The notes under the pieces were generated by a model. It had not been told where the DNA came from, searched no databases, and worked only from the letters and a program-made list of their open reading frames with translations. 64,000 nt of DNA from Cryptosporangium aurantiacum (GTDB lineage: Bacteria; Actinomycetota; Actinomycetes; Mycobacteriales; Cryptosporangiaceae), in NCBI RefSeq assembly GCF_900143005.1, contig NZ_FRCS01000002.1:248001-312000 (forward strand), written 5' to 3'. A program made the translations under genes and the position numbers. The first letter of the stretch is position 1. Every line of letters starts with the position of its first letter. Below are positions 1 through 8,982 of this stretch, one piece after another.

Positions 1-1
1 G

Positions 2-1411
2 AACTTCCTGCTGCTGCGCGGCAACGTGGGGCGGCCGGGTGCCGGGGTGTGCCCGGTGCGGGGTCACAGCAACGTGCAGGGCGACCGGACGATGGGCATC
101 TACGAGAAGCCGGCGCCCGCGTTCCTGGACGCGCTGGCCGACGAGTTCGGGTTCGAGCCGCCGCGCGAGCACGGGTTCGACGTGGTCGACTCGATCCGGG
201 CTCTCCGGGACGGGGACGTGAAGGTCTTCGTCGCGTTGGGCGGGAACTTCGTGTCGGCGACACCGGACACCGCGGTGACCGAGGCCGCGCTGCGGAACGC
301 TCGGCTCACCGTCCAGATCTCCACGAAGCTCAACCGGTCGCACACGGTCACCGGCGAGCAGGCGCTGATCCTGCCGACGCTGGGCCGCACCGAGCACGAC
401 CACCAGGCGAGCGGCCCGCAGTTCGTCACGGTCGAGGACTCGATGTGCGCGGTGCACGCGTCGCACGGGCGGCTCAAGCCCGCGTCGCCGCACCTGCGGT
501 CGGAGGTCGCGATCGTCTGCGGTCTCGCCGAGCGGACCCTGGCCAAGGTAGGCAACCCACCCGCGATCGCCCGCCGGGCCGAGGCCGAGGAGGCCGACCG
601 GCCCGAGGCCACGGCGGGCGACCGGCCCGAGGCCACGGCGGGCGACCGGCCCGAGGCCACGGCGGGCGACCGGCCCGAGGCCGCGGCGGGCGTCGCGCAG
701 GCGGACCGGGCGGAGGCCGGGGATCCCGAGGCCGAGCCGGATGGGAGCGTGCCGGAAGCGACTTCGGATGCATCCGCGCCGGAGCGCGGCCGACCGGAGT
801 CGGGGGGCGCGCCGAGCGGGGCCGACGAGACGCGACCGGTGGAGTTTCCGTGGGGCGAGTTCGTGCGCGACTACGACACGATCCGGGACCGGATCTCGCG
901 GGTGGTGCCCGGCTTCGACGACTTCAACACGCGGGTGCGGGTGCCCGGCGGCTTCGTGCTGCCGCACGCGCCGCGCGACGAGCGGAAGTTCCCGACCGCG
1001 AACGGTAAGGCAAACTTCACGGTCAACGCGCTCGAGGTGATACGGATCCGGCCGGATCGGCTGATCCTGCAGACCGTGCGCTCGCACGACCAGTACAACA
1101 CCACGATCTACGGGCTGGACGACCGTTACCGGGGCGTCCACTCCGGCCGGCGCGTGGTGTTCGTCAACCCCGACGACCTGGCCTCGCTGGGGATCGCCGA
1201 CGGCGAGCACGTCGACCTGGTCAGCGAGTACACCGACGGCGAGCGGGTGGCGCCGGACTTCCGGGTCATCGCCTACGACACCGCTCGGGGCTGCTGCGCG
1301 GCGTACTTCCCGGAGACGAACGTGCTGGTGCCGCTCGACAGCACCGCGGAGATCAGCAACACGCCGGTCTCCAAGTCGATCGTGATCCGGTTGGAGCGCC
1401 GCGAGCCTTAA
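2..1411 (+). CDS. FdhF/YdeP-type molybdopterin oxidoreductase, C-terminal part (5' end outside window)
   Basis: The frame is open from the left edge (codons from base 2), so only the last 469 residues are present. The first residues (RGNVGRPGAGVCPVRGHSNV, then a GDRTMG motif) match the formate-dehydrogenase-alpha/YdeP branch of the molybdopterin oxidoreductases. The last 140 residues form the molybdopterin-dinucleotide-binding domain, with an LQTVRSHDQYNTTIYG stretch. Members are cytoplasmic; their substrate is generally not established. Between the two conserved parts, in-window residues ~197-278, sits a low-complexity insert with four 8-residue DRPEATAG repeats and further acidic/Ala-rich sequence that relatives mostly lack. 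The family call is firm; the physiological role is not known. Confidence 0.88.
   Translation, partial: NFLLLRGNVGRPGAGVCPVRGHSNVQGDRTMGIYEKPAPAFLDALADEFGFEPPREHGFDVVDSIRALRDGDVKVFVALGGNFVSATPDTAVTEAALRNARLTVQISTKLNRSHTVTGEQALILPTLGRTEHDHQASGPQFVTVEDSMCAVHASHGRLKPASPHLRSEVAIVCGLAERTLAKVGNPPAIARRAEAEEADRPEATAGDRPEATAGDRPEATAGDRPEAAAGVAQADRAEAGDPEAEPDGSVPEATSDASAPERGRPESGGAPSGADETRPVEFPWGEFVRDYDTIRDRISRVVPGFDDFNTRVRVPGGFVLPHAPRDERKFPTANGKANFTVNALEVIRIRPDRLILQTVRSHDQYNTTIYGLDDRYRGVHSGRRVVFVNPDDLASLGIADGEHVDLVSEYTDGERVAPDFRVIAYDTARGCCAAYFPETNVLVPLDSTAEISNTPVSKSIVIRLERREP
596..691 (+). repeat. 24-bp tandem repeat, four copies, inside the molybdopterin oxidoreductase gene
   Basis: Four consecutive 24-bp units, each beginning GACCGGCCCGAGGCC, follow one another without gaps. 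The fourth differs by one base. They stay in frame and add four DRPEA(T/A)AG octapeptides to the enzyme. This looks like a replication-slippage expansion within a variable linker. Confidence 0.95.
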
Positions 1412-1455
1412 GGACGCGCTAACGGCTGGGCAACGGGTGACCAGCGACAGGTAGC

Positions 1456-2349
1456 GTGACGCCCGTGCCAGTTGATCCGACTCCGCGGGCGGTACCGGGC
1501 TGGTCGGTGCCCCCGGAGCCGTCCACACCGGCACCGCACGCAGCGTTACCACCGCACTCCGAAGAGCCACGCCGCTGGAACGTGCTCCTCGCCGTCGTGG
1601 TCACGGTCGCGGTCGTGATCCTCGGCGTGGTCGGCGTGACGACGACGCTCGTGGTCCGCTCCGGCTCGGAGCCGACCCAGCTCAGCGCGGTGTCCACGAC
1701 GTCACCCGACGCGTCGGTGGCGCCCGCCACCGAGCCGGACGAGGACGCCGGGCAGGCCGCCGCCGGGCATGATTCCGGCACCGGCTCCCCGTCGGCGCGG
1801 GCCGCGAGCCCCACGGCCCCGGGCACGGCTGCACCCAGCACCGGACCGGCCGCGCCACCCGGCACCGCCGCGCCCGCCGCTCCGGCGCCCAGGGCTCCGG
1901 CACCGGCCGCTCCGGCGCCCGCGCCGACGACAAAGGCCCCGGCGGCACCGGCCCCCACGAAGGCGCCCGCGACCAAAGCCCCCACCAAGGCGCCCGCCCC
2001 CAAGGCACCGGAGATCAACAAGGCCGTCGCCAAGCCCGGCACCCGAGGCGCCGGGCCGTGCTCGAAGAAGCTGGCCGCCGGGTACGGCTGTCTCCAGACC
2101 TACGGCGACGTCTGGTGGGTGTACGACACGAAGGCCGACGGCCACTCCGCAGTCGTCTTTTGGGAGGTCGGCTCCGGCACCGCGAAGCGCACCGGCCAGT
2201 GCGCGAACTCGATGGGCAACGGCAAGATCGGCGTCTGCAACAAGAACTACGCCGAGGGCACGAGCGGCCGCGCCAAGGTCTGCATCATGGACTGGGACAC
2301 CAAGCAGGTGCATCAGTGCACCGCGTACTTCTCGTTCAAGACCGGCTGA
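1456..2349 (+). CDS. Membrane-anchored protein with Pro/Ala-rich stalk and a small six-cysteine extracellular domain
   Basis: Residues 1-40 are Pro-rich and cytoplasmic. One hydrophobic segment (~43-67) would anchor the protein. A Pro/Ala/Lys/Thr-rich linker follows (~70-195), typical of actinobacterial cell-wall-spanning stalks. The C-terminal ~100 residues are compact and rich in Gly, Trp and Tyr, with six cysteines that could form three disulphides outside the cell. I do not recognise the domain and assign no function. The start is GTG; a second in-frame GTG lies nine bases downstream and neither has a strong ribosome site. It lies 107 bp before the MMPL gene, so it may share transcription with it, but nothing proves this. 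Confidence 0.75.
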   Translation: MTPVPVDPTPRAVPGWSVPPEPSTPAPHAALPPHSEEPRRWNVLLAVVVTVAVVILGVVGVTTTLVVRSGSEPTQLSAVSTTSPDASVAPATEPDEDAGQAAAGHDSGTGSPSARAASPTAPGTAAPSTGPAAPPGTAAPAAPAPRAPAPAAPAPAPTTKAPAAPAPTKAPATKAPTKAPAPKAPEINKAVAKPGTRGAGPCSKKLAAGYGCLQTYGDVWWVYDTKADGHSAVVFWEVGSGTAKRTGQCANSMGNGKIGVCNKNYAEGTSGRAKVCIMDWDTKQVHQCTAYFSFKTG

Positions 2350-2456
2350 GCCCAGTCGCCTAGCCGACATCCGCCGCCAAGTCAGCCGCAAGTCGTCACG
2401 AAGTACCTCGCGGGACCGTCCTAGCGACACCATCTCGCTTCTAAGGGGTACTTCCG

Positions 2457-4586
2457 ATGTCCCGCTTCCTCTACCGGGTCGGCGGCGCGGCGGCAGCGCA
2501 TCCGTGGCGCACGATCGCCGCCTGGCTCGTCGTCCTCGTCTCCGCGCTGACGCTCGCCGGTGTGGCCGGCGGAACCATGCACGACAACTACAACATCGCC
2601 GGCACGCCGTCCCAGGCCGGCACCGAACTGCTCCGCAAGGCGTTCCCGGCGGTCTCCGGCGCCGATGCCCGCGTGGTCGTGCACGGTGACCGGGTCGATC
2701 CCGCGATGGTCACCACGCTCGCGGAGCGGCTGGCCGACGTCGAACACGTCGGCACCGTGTCACCGCCGCGGGTCTCGGCGGACGGCGACACCGTGCTGTT
2801 CTCGGTGACGTACACGGTGCCGGTCACCGACTTCAAGGGCACCGAGGGCCTGGACGCGCTCGAAGCCGCCGCGAAGCCCGCCACCGACGCGGGTCTGCAG
2901 GTCGAGTACGGCGGCCAGGTGGCGGAGAACCTCGGCTCGGTCAGCGGCGTCGCCGAGGCGATCGGCATCGTCGCCGCGTTGATCATCCTGCTGTTCGCGT
3001 TCCGGTCCATCGTCGCTGCCGGTCTCCCGATCGCGGTCGCGATCGTCGGGCTGGGCATCGGGTCGGCGGCGATCATGCTGCTGGCGGCCGTGACCGATGT
3101 CAGCGGCACGGCCCCGACCGTGGCCTCGATGGTGGGGCTCGGCGTCGGCATCGACTACGCGCTGCTGCTGGTCACCCGGTTCGGGGAGGGTGTCCGTTCC
3201 GGGCTGGAGCCACGTGTCGCGGCGGCGACCGCTACCGCCACCTCCGGGACGTCGATCGTCGTCGCCGGTACGACCGTGCTGCTCTCGCTGTTCGGGTTGG
3301 CCTTCGCCGGTCTCCCGGTCTATCGCTCGTTCGGATCGGCGACCGCGCTGGTGGTCGGAACCGTCGTGCTCTCCTCGGTGACGCTGGTGCCCGCGCTGTG
3401 CGGCCTGGCCGGTCGTCGGGTCCTTCCGCGCCGGGAGCGTCGCGTCGACGCCGCGCCCCCGGCGGCGGCGCCGGGGCTGACCGGCCGGTGGGCCGCACGG
3501 GTCGGACGTCGTCCGCTGCCCTGGGCGCTGGGTGCGCTCGCGCTGCTCCTCCTGCTCGCGACGCCGATGCTCGGCATGCGGACCTGGCCGCAGGACGCTG
3601 GTAGCCAGCCGACCAGCAACACGTCCCGGCAGGCGTACGACCTGATCGCGGCCGAGTACGGCGAGGGTGCGAACGGGCCGCTGCTCGTCGCGGTCGACCT
3701 CACCGAGTTCCCGGCCTCCGAGCTGAACAGCCTGACCGCGCGGCTCGCGAACGACCCGGGGGTGGCGACGGTGGCGCCCGCGGTGATCTCGCCGGACCGG
3801 ACGGCGGCCGTGATCACGGTCGAGCCGAAGTACGGGCCGCAGGACGAGCGGGCCTCGGCACTGGTCGACCACCTGCGCGCGGACGTGTTGCCGGACGGTG
3901 CCGAGATCACCGGTCTGACCGCGGTGTTCCGGGACATCGCCGCGCTGCTCTCCGACCGGCTCTGGCTGGTCGTCAGCGTGGTCGTCGGGTTGTCGCTGGT
4001 CTTCCTGCTGGTGATGTTCCGCTCGGTGGTGGTCCCGGTGAAGGCGGCGGCGATGAACCTGCTGTCGATCGCGGCGGCCTACGGGGTGGTCACCGTGGTC
4101 TTCCAGTGGGGCTGGGGCGCGGAGCTGCTCGGACTGCCGCACGCGGTGCCGGTCTCGACCTGGGTCCCGCTGCTGATGTTCGCGATCCTGTTCGGACTGT
4201 CGATGGACTACGAGGTATTCCTGCTCTCCCGGGTCCGAGAGGACTGGCTCCGGACCGGCGACGCGCACAACAGCGTGGTGCGCGGGCTGGCGGCGACCGG
4301 CCGGGTGATCACCGGGGCGGCGCTGATCATGGTCGCGGTGTTCGTCGGGTTCGGGCTGGACCCCGACGTGACCGTGAAGATGATCGGTGTGGGCATGGCG
4401 ACCGCGATCGCCGTCGACGCGACGATCGTCCGGATGGTGCTGGTGCCCGCGACGATGGCCCTGCTGGGACGCTGGAACTGGTGGCTGCCGGGCTGGTTGG
4501 ACCGGGTGCTGCCGAAGGTCGACCTGCACACCGAGGGCCCGGAGCCCACCACGGCGCCGGAGCAGGAGCTGGTGGCGGCGCGCTGA
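2457..4586 (+). CDS. MMPL/RND-superfamily transporter
   Basis: This is a 709-residue integral membrane exporter of the MMPL family (actinobacterial lipid or drug efflux, proton-driven). It shows the family's duplicated plan: an N-terminal helix, a ~150-residue extracytoplasmic domain, five to six helices, then the same again. The conserved helix-4 motifs GVGIDYALLLVTRF and GLSMDYEVFLLSRV carry the Asp-Tyr pair expected for proton coupling. Length is normal for the short MMPL type. The ATG start is preceded by AAGGGG at a good distance. A convergent TetR gene downstream is a candidate regulator. The substrate cannot be read from sequence. Confidence 0.93.
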   Translation: MSRFLYRVGGAAAAHPWRTIAAWLVVLVSALTLAGVAGGTMHDNYNIAGTPSQAGTELLRKAFPAVSGADARVVVHGDRVDPAMVTTLAERLADVEHVGTVSPPRVSADGDTVLFSVTYTVPVTDFKGTEGLDALEAAAKPATDAGLQVEYGGQVAENLGSVSGVAEAIGIVAALIILLFAFRSIVAAGLPIAVAIVGLGIGSAAIMLLAAVTDVSGTAPTVASMVGLGVGIDYALLLVTRFGEGVRSGLEPRVAAATATATSGTSIVVAGTTVLLSLFGLAFAGLPVYRSFGSATALVVGTVVLSSVTLVPALCGLAGRRVLPRRERRVDAAPPAAAPGLTGRWAARVGRRPLPWALGALALLLLLATPMLGMRTWPQDAGSQPTSNTSRQAYDLIAAEYGEGANGPLLVAVDLTEFPASELNSLTARLANDPGVATVAPAVISPDRTAAVITVEPKYGPQDERASALVDHLRADVLPDGAEITGLTAVFRDIAALLSDRLWLVVSVVVGLSLVFLLVMFRSVVVPVKAAAMNLLSIAAAYGVVTVVFQWGWGAELLGLPHAVPVSTWVPLLMFAILFGLSMDYEVFLLSRVREDWLRTGDAHNSVVRGLAATGRVITGAALIMVAVFVGFGLDPDVTVKMIGVGMATAIAVDATIVRMVLVPATMALLGRWNWWLPGWLDRVLPKVDLHTEGPEPTTAPEQELVAAR

Positions 4587-4595
4587 CACAACAGA

Positions 4596-4628
4596 GGTCG
4601 GCCCGGTACCCCTCGCACCGGGCCGACC
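4596..4628. terminator. Hairpin terminator between convergent MMPL and tetR genes
   Basis: A perfect 12-bp stem (GGTCGGCCCGGT with ACCGGGCCGACC) and a 9-nt loop begin 10 bp after the MMPL stop codon. There is no long T tract, as is common in high-GC actinobacteria. It could serve both convergent genes. Confidence 0.75.
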
Positions 4629-4708
4629 CTGTCTTGCCTGCGCCGCCGGGTGTCCCATCCGGCTGAACTCATTCTGCGCGGTGCGGGTGGGAAAACTGAT
4701 CAGCCGCG

Positions 4709-4722
4709 TGACTGATCGGTCA
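4709..4722. promoter_or_regulatory. TetR-type operator-like dyad in the convergent intergenic region
   Basis: TGACTGATCGGTCA is an imperfect 14-bp palindrome of the kind often bound by actinobacterial TetR proteins. A second palindromic core, CTGATCAG, lies just upstream at 4696-4703. The placement is odd because both flanking genes end here rather than start. It may be chance or a relic of an earlier promoter. Confidence 0.3.
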
Positions 4723-4770
4723 GGGCGATACGCCCGAGATCCCGGGACGTTCCGGCACCGACGCCGGGAC

Positions 4771-5358
4771 TCAGTCCGCGGTCGCCACCGCGGCCACGGC
4801 GCGGGCGGCATGGCGCAGATCGGCGGCCGCCCGCTCCGGATCCGGGTCGGTCAGGTACTGGAGCAGCAGCCCGTCGACGAACGCCGAGACCAGCCGCGCG
4901 ACCTGCTCGGCGGGCAGGCGCAGATCCCAGCCGGCCAGCGCCGCGGTCTTGTCGACCCAGGCTTCCCGCCGCTCCTGGTTCCACCGGGCGAGGCTGCCGG
5001 CCAGCCCTTCCCGCACCGCGTGCAGCGTCACCTCGAACCGGGCCAGCTGCGCGCCCGGCTCCTGGCCGACCAATTGCTGCCACAGCTCCTGCAACGCCTC
5101 GGTCAGCCAGTCGCCGAACCGCTGGTCCGGTCCGCCGACCGCAGGCAGCGCGTGCCGGGGCGCGACCAGCATCTCCTCGACGACGGCGCGGAACAGCGCT
5201 TCGCGGGTTTTGAACACGTGCTGCAACGTGCTCAGCGCGATCCCGGCCTCGTCAGCGACCGCACGGAGCGACGCCCGCGCCAGACCACGGCGCTCCAGCA
5301 CCCGTCGCGCCGCCAGCACGATCTGGCGTCGCCGGATTCCGGACGAGACGTAGGGCAC
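4771..5358 (-). CDS. TetR-family transcriptional regulator
   Basis: A 195-residue dimeric DNA-binding repressor. Residues ~8-60 form the TetR helix-turn-helix (RRRQIVLAARRVLERRG, then a LRAVADEAGIALSTLQHVF recognition region). The rest is the helical ligand-binding half. The start is the second of two adjacent GTG codons, four bases after an AGGAGG site; longer upstream extensions are compositionally non-coding. It faces the MMPL gene tail to tail and diverges from the SARP gene at 5524. It may control the transporter, the SARP gene or itself. Confidence 0.88.
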   Translation of the reverse strand: MPYVSSGIRRRQIVLAARRVLERRGLARASLRAVADEAGIALSTLQHVFKTREALFRAVVEEMLVAPRHALPAVGGPDQRFGDWLTEALQELWQQLVGQEPGAQLARFEVTLHAVREGLAGSLARWNQERREAWVDKTAALAGWDLRLPAEQVARLVSAFVDGLLLQYLTDPDPERAAADLRHAARAVAAVATAD

Positions 5359-5523
5359 CACACCTCCTGACCCGGGCCGGCAGGCTCCGGCCGCACGCTC
5401 AGTGTTCAACAGACGCGGCCCGGCTACTAGGCCCTGTTTGGTAGGGAAATGCGCTCCGAGCGGCGAGTCAGGAGCCGGACAGTCGTCGCCGACCTGCAGC
5501 AACCGACCGTAGGCTTCGGACCC

Positions 5524-8500
5524 ATGGTCCGGTTGAGCGTGCTCGGCCCGCTACGGGCCGAGGTCGCCGACTGCTCGGTGGAACTCGGCAGCCCTCGGCA
5601 GCGTGCGGTCCTCGCCCGTCTGGTGAGTGCGCGTGGGCACGTGGTCTCCACGGAACGATTCGTCGACGACCTCTGGCAGGGCGAGCCGCCCCCGAAAGCG
5701 CTGGCCGCTCTCCAGGTCTACGTCTCGCACCTCCGCCGCGTGCTCGAACCCGGCCGTGCCCCGCGGACCCCGGCCCGGGTGCTGGTGAGCGCGGCCCCCG
5801 GTTACGCGCTGCGGCTGGACGACGACGGCGTCGACGCCTGGCGCTTCGAGCAGTTACTCGAACGAGCCGCCGCGGCACCGGATCCGGCCGACGCCATCAC
5901 CCTGCTCGACCAGGCGCTGGCCCAGTGGAGCGGCCCGGCGTACGCCGAGTTCGCAGACGAGCCGTGGGCGCTGCCGGAGGCCGAACGGCTCGAGGAGCTG
6001 CGCCGGGTCACGAGCGAGCGGCGCGCCCGGGCGATGCTGGCGGTGGGCCGGAACGCCGAGGCGGTGGCGGACCTCGACCTCCACGTCCGGGCCCACCCGC
6101 TGCGCGAGGACGCCGTCGCGCTGCTCGCGCTCGCGCTCTACCGCACCGGTCGGCAGGCGGAGGCGCTGGCCACGCTGCGGGAAGCCCGCACGCGGCTCGC
6201 CGACGAGCTCGGCGTCGACCCGGGCCCGGCGCTGCGCGCGCTCGAAGCCGACGTCCTGGCCCAGTCCCCGTCCCTCGACGCTGCCCCGATCCCGGCGACA
6301 GCGGCACCCATCCCGGCAGCGGAGCCCTCGTCGGCAGCGCCCTCACCCCCCGCCTCTGCGATGGCCGACGCACGGCTGATCGTCGGGCGGGACATCGAGC
6401 TGGCCCGGCTGACCGCCGCCGCCGACCGGGCCGCCGCGGGCGAGTTCCGCGTCACCTGGGTCGGCGGCGAACCGGGCGCGGGCAAGTCCACGCTCGCCGC
6501 CGCGCTCACCACCGCGCTGGCCGACGCGGGCTGGCAGGTCCTCCGTGGACGCTGCCCGGAGGTCGACGGCGCCCCACCGGCCTGGGCGTGGAGCGAGGTC
6601 GTGCGGGCCCTCGTCGAGGAGATCGACGACGACCTGGCGACCCGGCTGGCGCCGCTGCTCCGCCAGGAACCGTCCGCGCCCACGTCCGCGGTTCCCCCGT
6701 TCTGGCTGGGGCGAGCCGTCGCCGAGTTGCTCGCGACGCTCAGCGGGTCGACGCCGCTGCTCGTCGTCCTCGACGACGTCCACCGCGCCGACGACGAGAC
6801 GCTGCAGTTGCTCCGGCACGTGGCGTCCGAGCTGGTCGGGCGTCCGGTGCTGGTGGTCGGGACCTACCGGCCGGCCGAGGTGACCGACGAGCTGCGGACG
6901 TGCTGGGCCGCGCTCGCCGGTCCGCACTCCGATCGGCTCGACCTCGCCGGGCTGGCCGCGGACGACGTCGCGGAGCTGCTGCGACGGCAGGGCGCACCGA
7001 CCGACCCCGAACTGGTGGAGCTGGTGACGCGGCGAACCGGCGGCAACCCGCTGTTCGTGTCCGAGACGGGCAGGCTGATCGCCGCCGAGGGTCCGGCCGC
7101 GGCCGCCCACGCGGTCCCGGCCGGGGTGCGGGACGTGCTGCGGCGGCGGCTGGCCCGGTTGCCCGGCCCGGCCCGCGCGGTGCTGCGCACCGCGAGCGTG
7201 CTCGGCGTCGACGTCGACGTCGACGTGCTGCTCGCGCTGGAGTCCGAAGACGAAGAGCAGGTGTTGGACGCCTTGGAGGCCGGCGTCGTCACCGGGCTGC
7301 TCGTCGAACCTCCCGCCCTACATCCCCCGCCCTCCCACCCGAATTCGGAATGGCCCACATCCAACGGCCTCGTCCGGTTCGCCCACGCGCTGGTGCGGGA
7401 CACGCTCTACGAGGACATCCCACGGCTCCGGCGGACCCGCCTGCACGGCCGTGCGCTGGCCGCCCTCGAATCGGTGCACCCTGGCGACCGAGCCGGGCTG
7501 GCCCACCACGCCCTGGCGGCGGCGACACCGGCGACCGCGGCACGGGCCGCCGTACTGGCTGCCGACGCCGCCCGGGCGGCGTCCGCGCTGTCGGCCTATC
7601 AGGAGGCGGCGTCGTTGCTGCGGCGCGCGCTCGACGCGCTGGACCTGGACGACCGGCAGGCGGACGCCGGGCTGCGGCTCGACCTGCTCCGCTCGCTGGT
7701 CTCCGCGCAGGCGTACGCGGGCAACGTCCTGGAGTCCCGGCTGACCCGGCTCCGCGCGATCGCGGTCGCCGAACAACTCGGTGATCCGATCGCGGTGGCC
7801 GAGGCCTACGCGTCGTTCGACGCGCCGGCGATCTGGAGCGTGCGCGAGAACCGCACCGTCGACCAGCCGTTCGTCGACGGGCTGGAGAAGGTGCTGCAGA
7901 CGTTGCCCGCCGACGACGCCGCGCTGGACGACTTGCGCTGCCGCCTCCTCGCCACGCTCACGATCGAGGTGGAGGGCTCCGCTCCGGACCTCGCGGCGCG
8001 GAGCAGCGACGAAGCGCTGGCCACCGCCCGACGTCTCGGTGACCCCGAGCTGCTGTGCCGGGTGCTGAGCGCCCGGTACTACGTGGCCGTCGCTCCCGAC
8101 CGGAGGCACGAGCTGGCCGTCGTCGGCGCCGAGCTGCGGGACGTCGCGTCCGGAGCGGGGCTGACCGGCTACCGCGTCCAGGGGCACCACATCCTGTTCC
8201 AGGTCGCGTTGAGCACGCCGTTCCTCGACACGCTGGATCCCGCGCAGTACGAGGCGGACCGGGCGGTGGAGTACTCCAGCACCGGACAGCTCGGGCTCGC
8301 GCTGGGCGTCGTCCGGATGTTCAGCGGGCTCCGGGCTCTGGTGCGGGGCGCCTTCGACGAGGCGGCGAACGAGTACGGCGTCGTGATCGCCTACCTGCGT
8401 GAGCTCGGCGCACCGAACGCGGGCGGCGTCGGGAACCTGACCCAGTACGCGGTCGCTCGCGCGATCGGCGGCGCGGAGGGAGCCGCCCGGCTGCGGGAGC

Positions 8501-8982
8501 TGGTCGAACCGGTCGGCCTGCTGAACGCTCAGGAGCCGCACCTGGTCTCCGAGCCGTACACCCGGCTGCTGCTGCACGCCGGTCGGATCGAGGAAGCTCG
8601 GGCGGCCTGGCGCCCGGACTGGCCGGTTCCGCCGGACTACTACTGGCTGCTCTGGATGGCCTATCGCGCCGAGAACGCGCTGGGTCTGGACGCGGCAGAC
8701 GTCGTGGCCTCCACGTACCGCACGCTGCTCCCGCACACCGGGCTGCTCCCGGGCATGTCGAGTGGCTCGATCACGCTCGGCCCACTGGATTCGACGCTCG
8801 GCGACCTCGCCGCGTACCTCGGCGACCCGGACGCCGCCCACCGGCACTACCGGGACGCCGTCCGCGTGGCGGAGTTGCTGGGCGCCCCGCACTGGGTCAG
8901 CGCCGGGCGGGAGCGTCTGGAGCTACTCGCTCGGTGGCGCCGGGACGGTGGCTCGCCGCCGTGGACCCATCCGGTGCGCTGA
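5524..8982 (+). CDS. AfsR/SARP-like regulator: wHTH-BTAD-AAA ATPase-helical repeats (paralogue 1)
   Basis: A 1152-residue regulator. Residues 1-95 are an OmpR-type winged helix and ~97-245 the BTAD domain (AYAEFADEPWA, YRTGRQAEAL). A Pro/Ala linker leads to a STAND-like AAA ATPase with Walker A GGEPGAGKST near residue 315 and Walker B LLVVLDDVHRAD near 415. A long TPR-like C-terminal half follows. Such proteins activate promoters in response to an unknown signal sensed by the ATPase/repeat part. ATG 5524 aligns with the paralogue at 10215. Relative to that paralogue it has a ~16-residue insert around residues 597-614. Leu111 is a TTA codon. The last 86 bases overlap the opposing hemerythrin gene. 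Confidence 0.92.
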   Translation: MVRLSVLGPLRAEVADCSVELGSPRQRAVLARLVSARGHVVSTERFVDDLWQGEPPPKALAALQVYVSHLRRVLEPGRAPRTPARVLVSAAPGYALRLDDDGVDAWRFEQLLERAAAAPDPADAITLLDQALAQWSGPAYAEFADEPWALPEAERLEELRRVTSERRARAMLAVGRNAEAVADLDLHVRAHPLREDAVALLALALYRTGRQAEALATLREARTRLADELGVDPGPALRALEADVLAQSPSLDAAPIPATAAPIPAAEPSSAAPSPPASAMADARLIVGRDIELARLTAAADRAAAGEFRVTWVGGEPGAGKSTLAAALTTALADAGWQVLRGRCPEVDGAPPAWAWSEVVRALVEEIDDDLATRLAPLLRQEPSAPTSAVPPFWLGRAVAELLATLSGSTPLLVVLDDVHRADDETLQLLRHVASELVGRPVLVVGTYRPAEVTDELRTCWAALAGPHSDRLDLAGLAADDVAELLRRQGAPTDPELVELVTRRTGGNPLFVSETGRLIAAEGPAAAAHAVPAGVRDVLRRRLARLPGPARAVLRTASVLGVDVDVDVLLALESEDEEQVLDALEAGVVTGLLVEPPALHPPPSHPNSEWPTSNGLVRFAHALVRDTLYEDIPRLRRTRLHGRALAALESVHPGDRAGLAHHALAAATPATAARAAVLAADAARAASALSAYQEAASLLRRALDALDLDDRQADAGLRLDLLRSLVSAQAYAGNVLESRLTRLRAIAVAEQLGDPIAVAEAYASFDAPAIWSVRENRTVDQPFVDGLEKVLQTLPADDAALDDLRCRLLATLTIEVEGSAPDLAARSSDEALATARRLGDPELLCRVLSARYYVAVAPDRRHELAVVGAELRDVASGAGLTGYRVQGHHILFQVALSTPFLDTLDPAQYEADRAVEYSSTGQLGLALGVVRMFSGLRALVRGAFDEAANEYGVVIAYLRELGAPNAGGVGNLTQYAVARAIGGAEGAARLRELVEPVGLLNAQEPHLVSEPYTRLLLHAGRIEEARAAWRPDWPVPPDYYWLLWMAYRAENALGLDAADVVASTYRTLLPHTGLLPGMSSGSITLGPLDSTLGDLAAYLGDPDAAHRHYRDAVRVAELLGAPHWVSAGRERLELLARWRRDGGSPPWTHPVR

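Noticed and set aside
2760-4811. A 683-codon frame antisense to the first MMPL gene
   Set aside because: Low-complexity Arg/Asp/Gln composition typical of antisense frames; the sense frame is a complete MMPL transporter.
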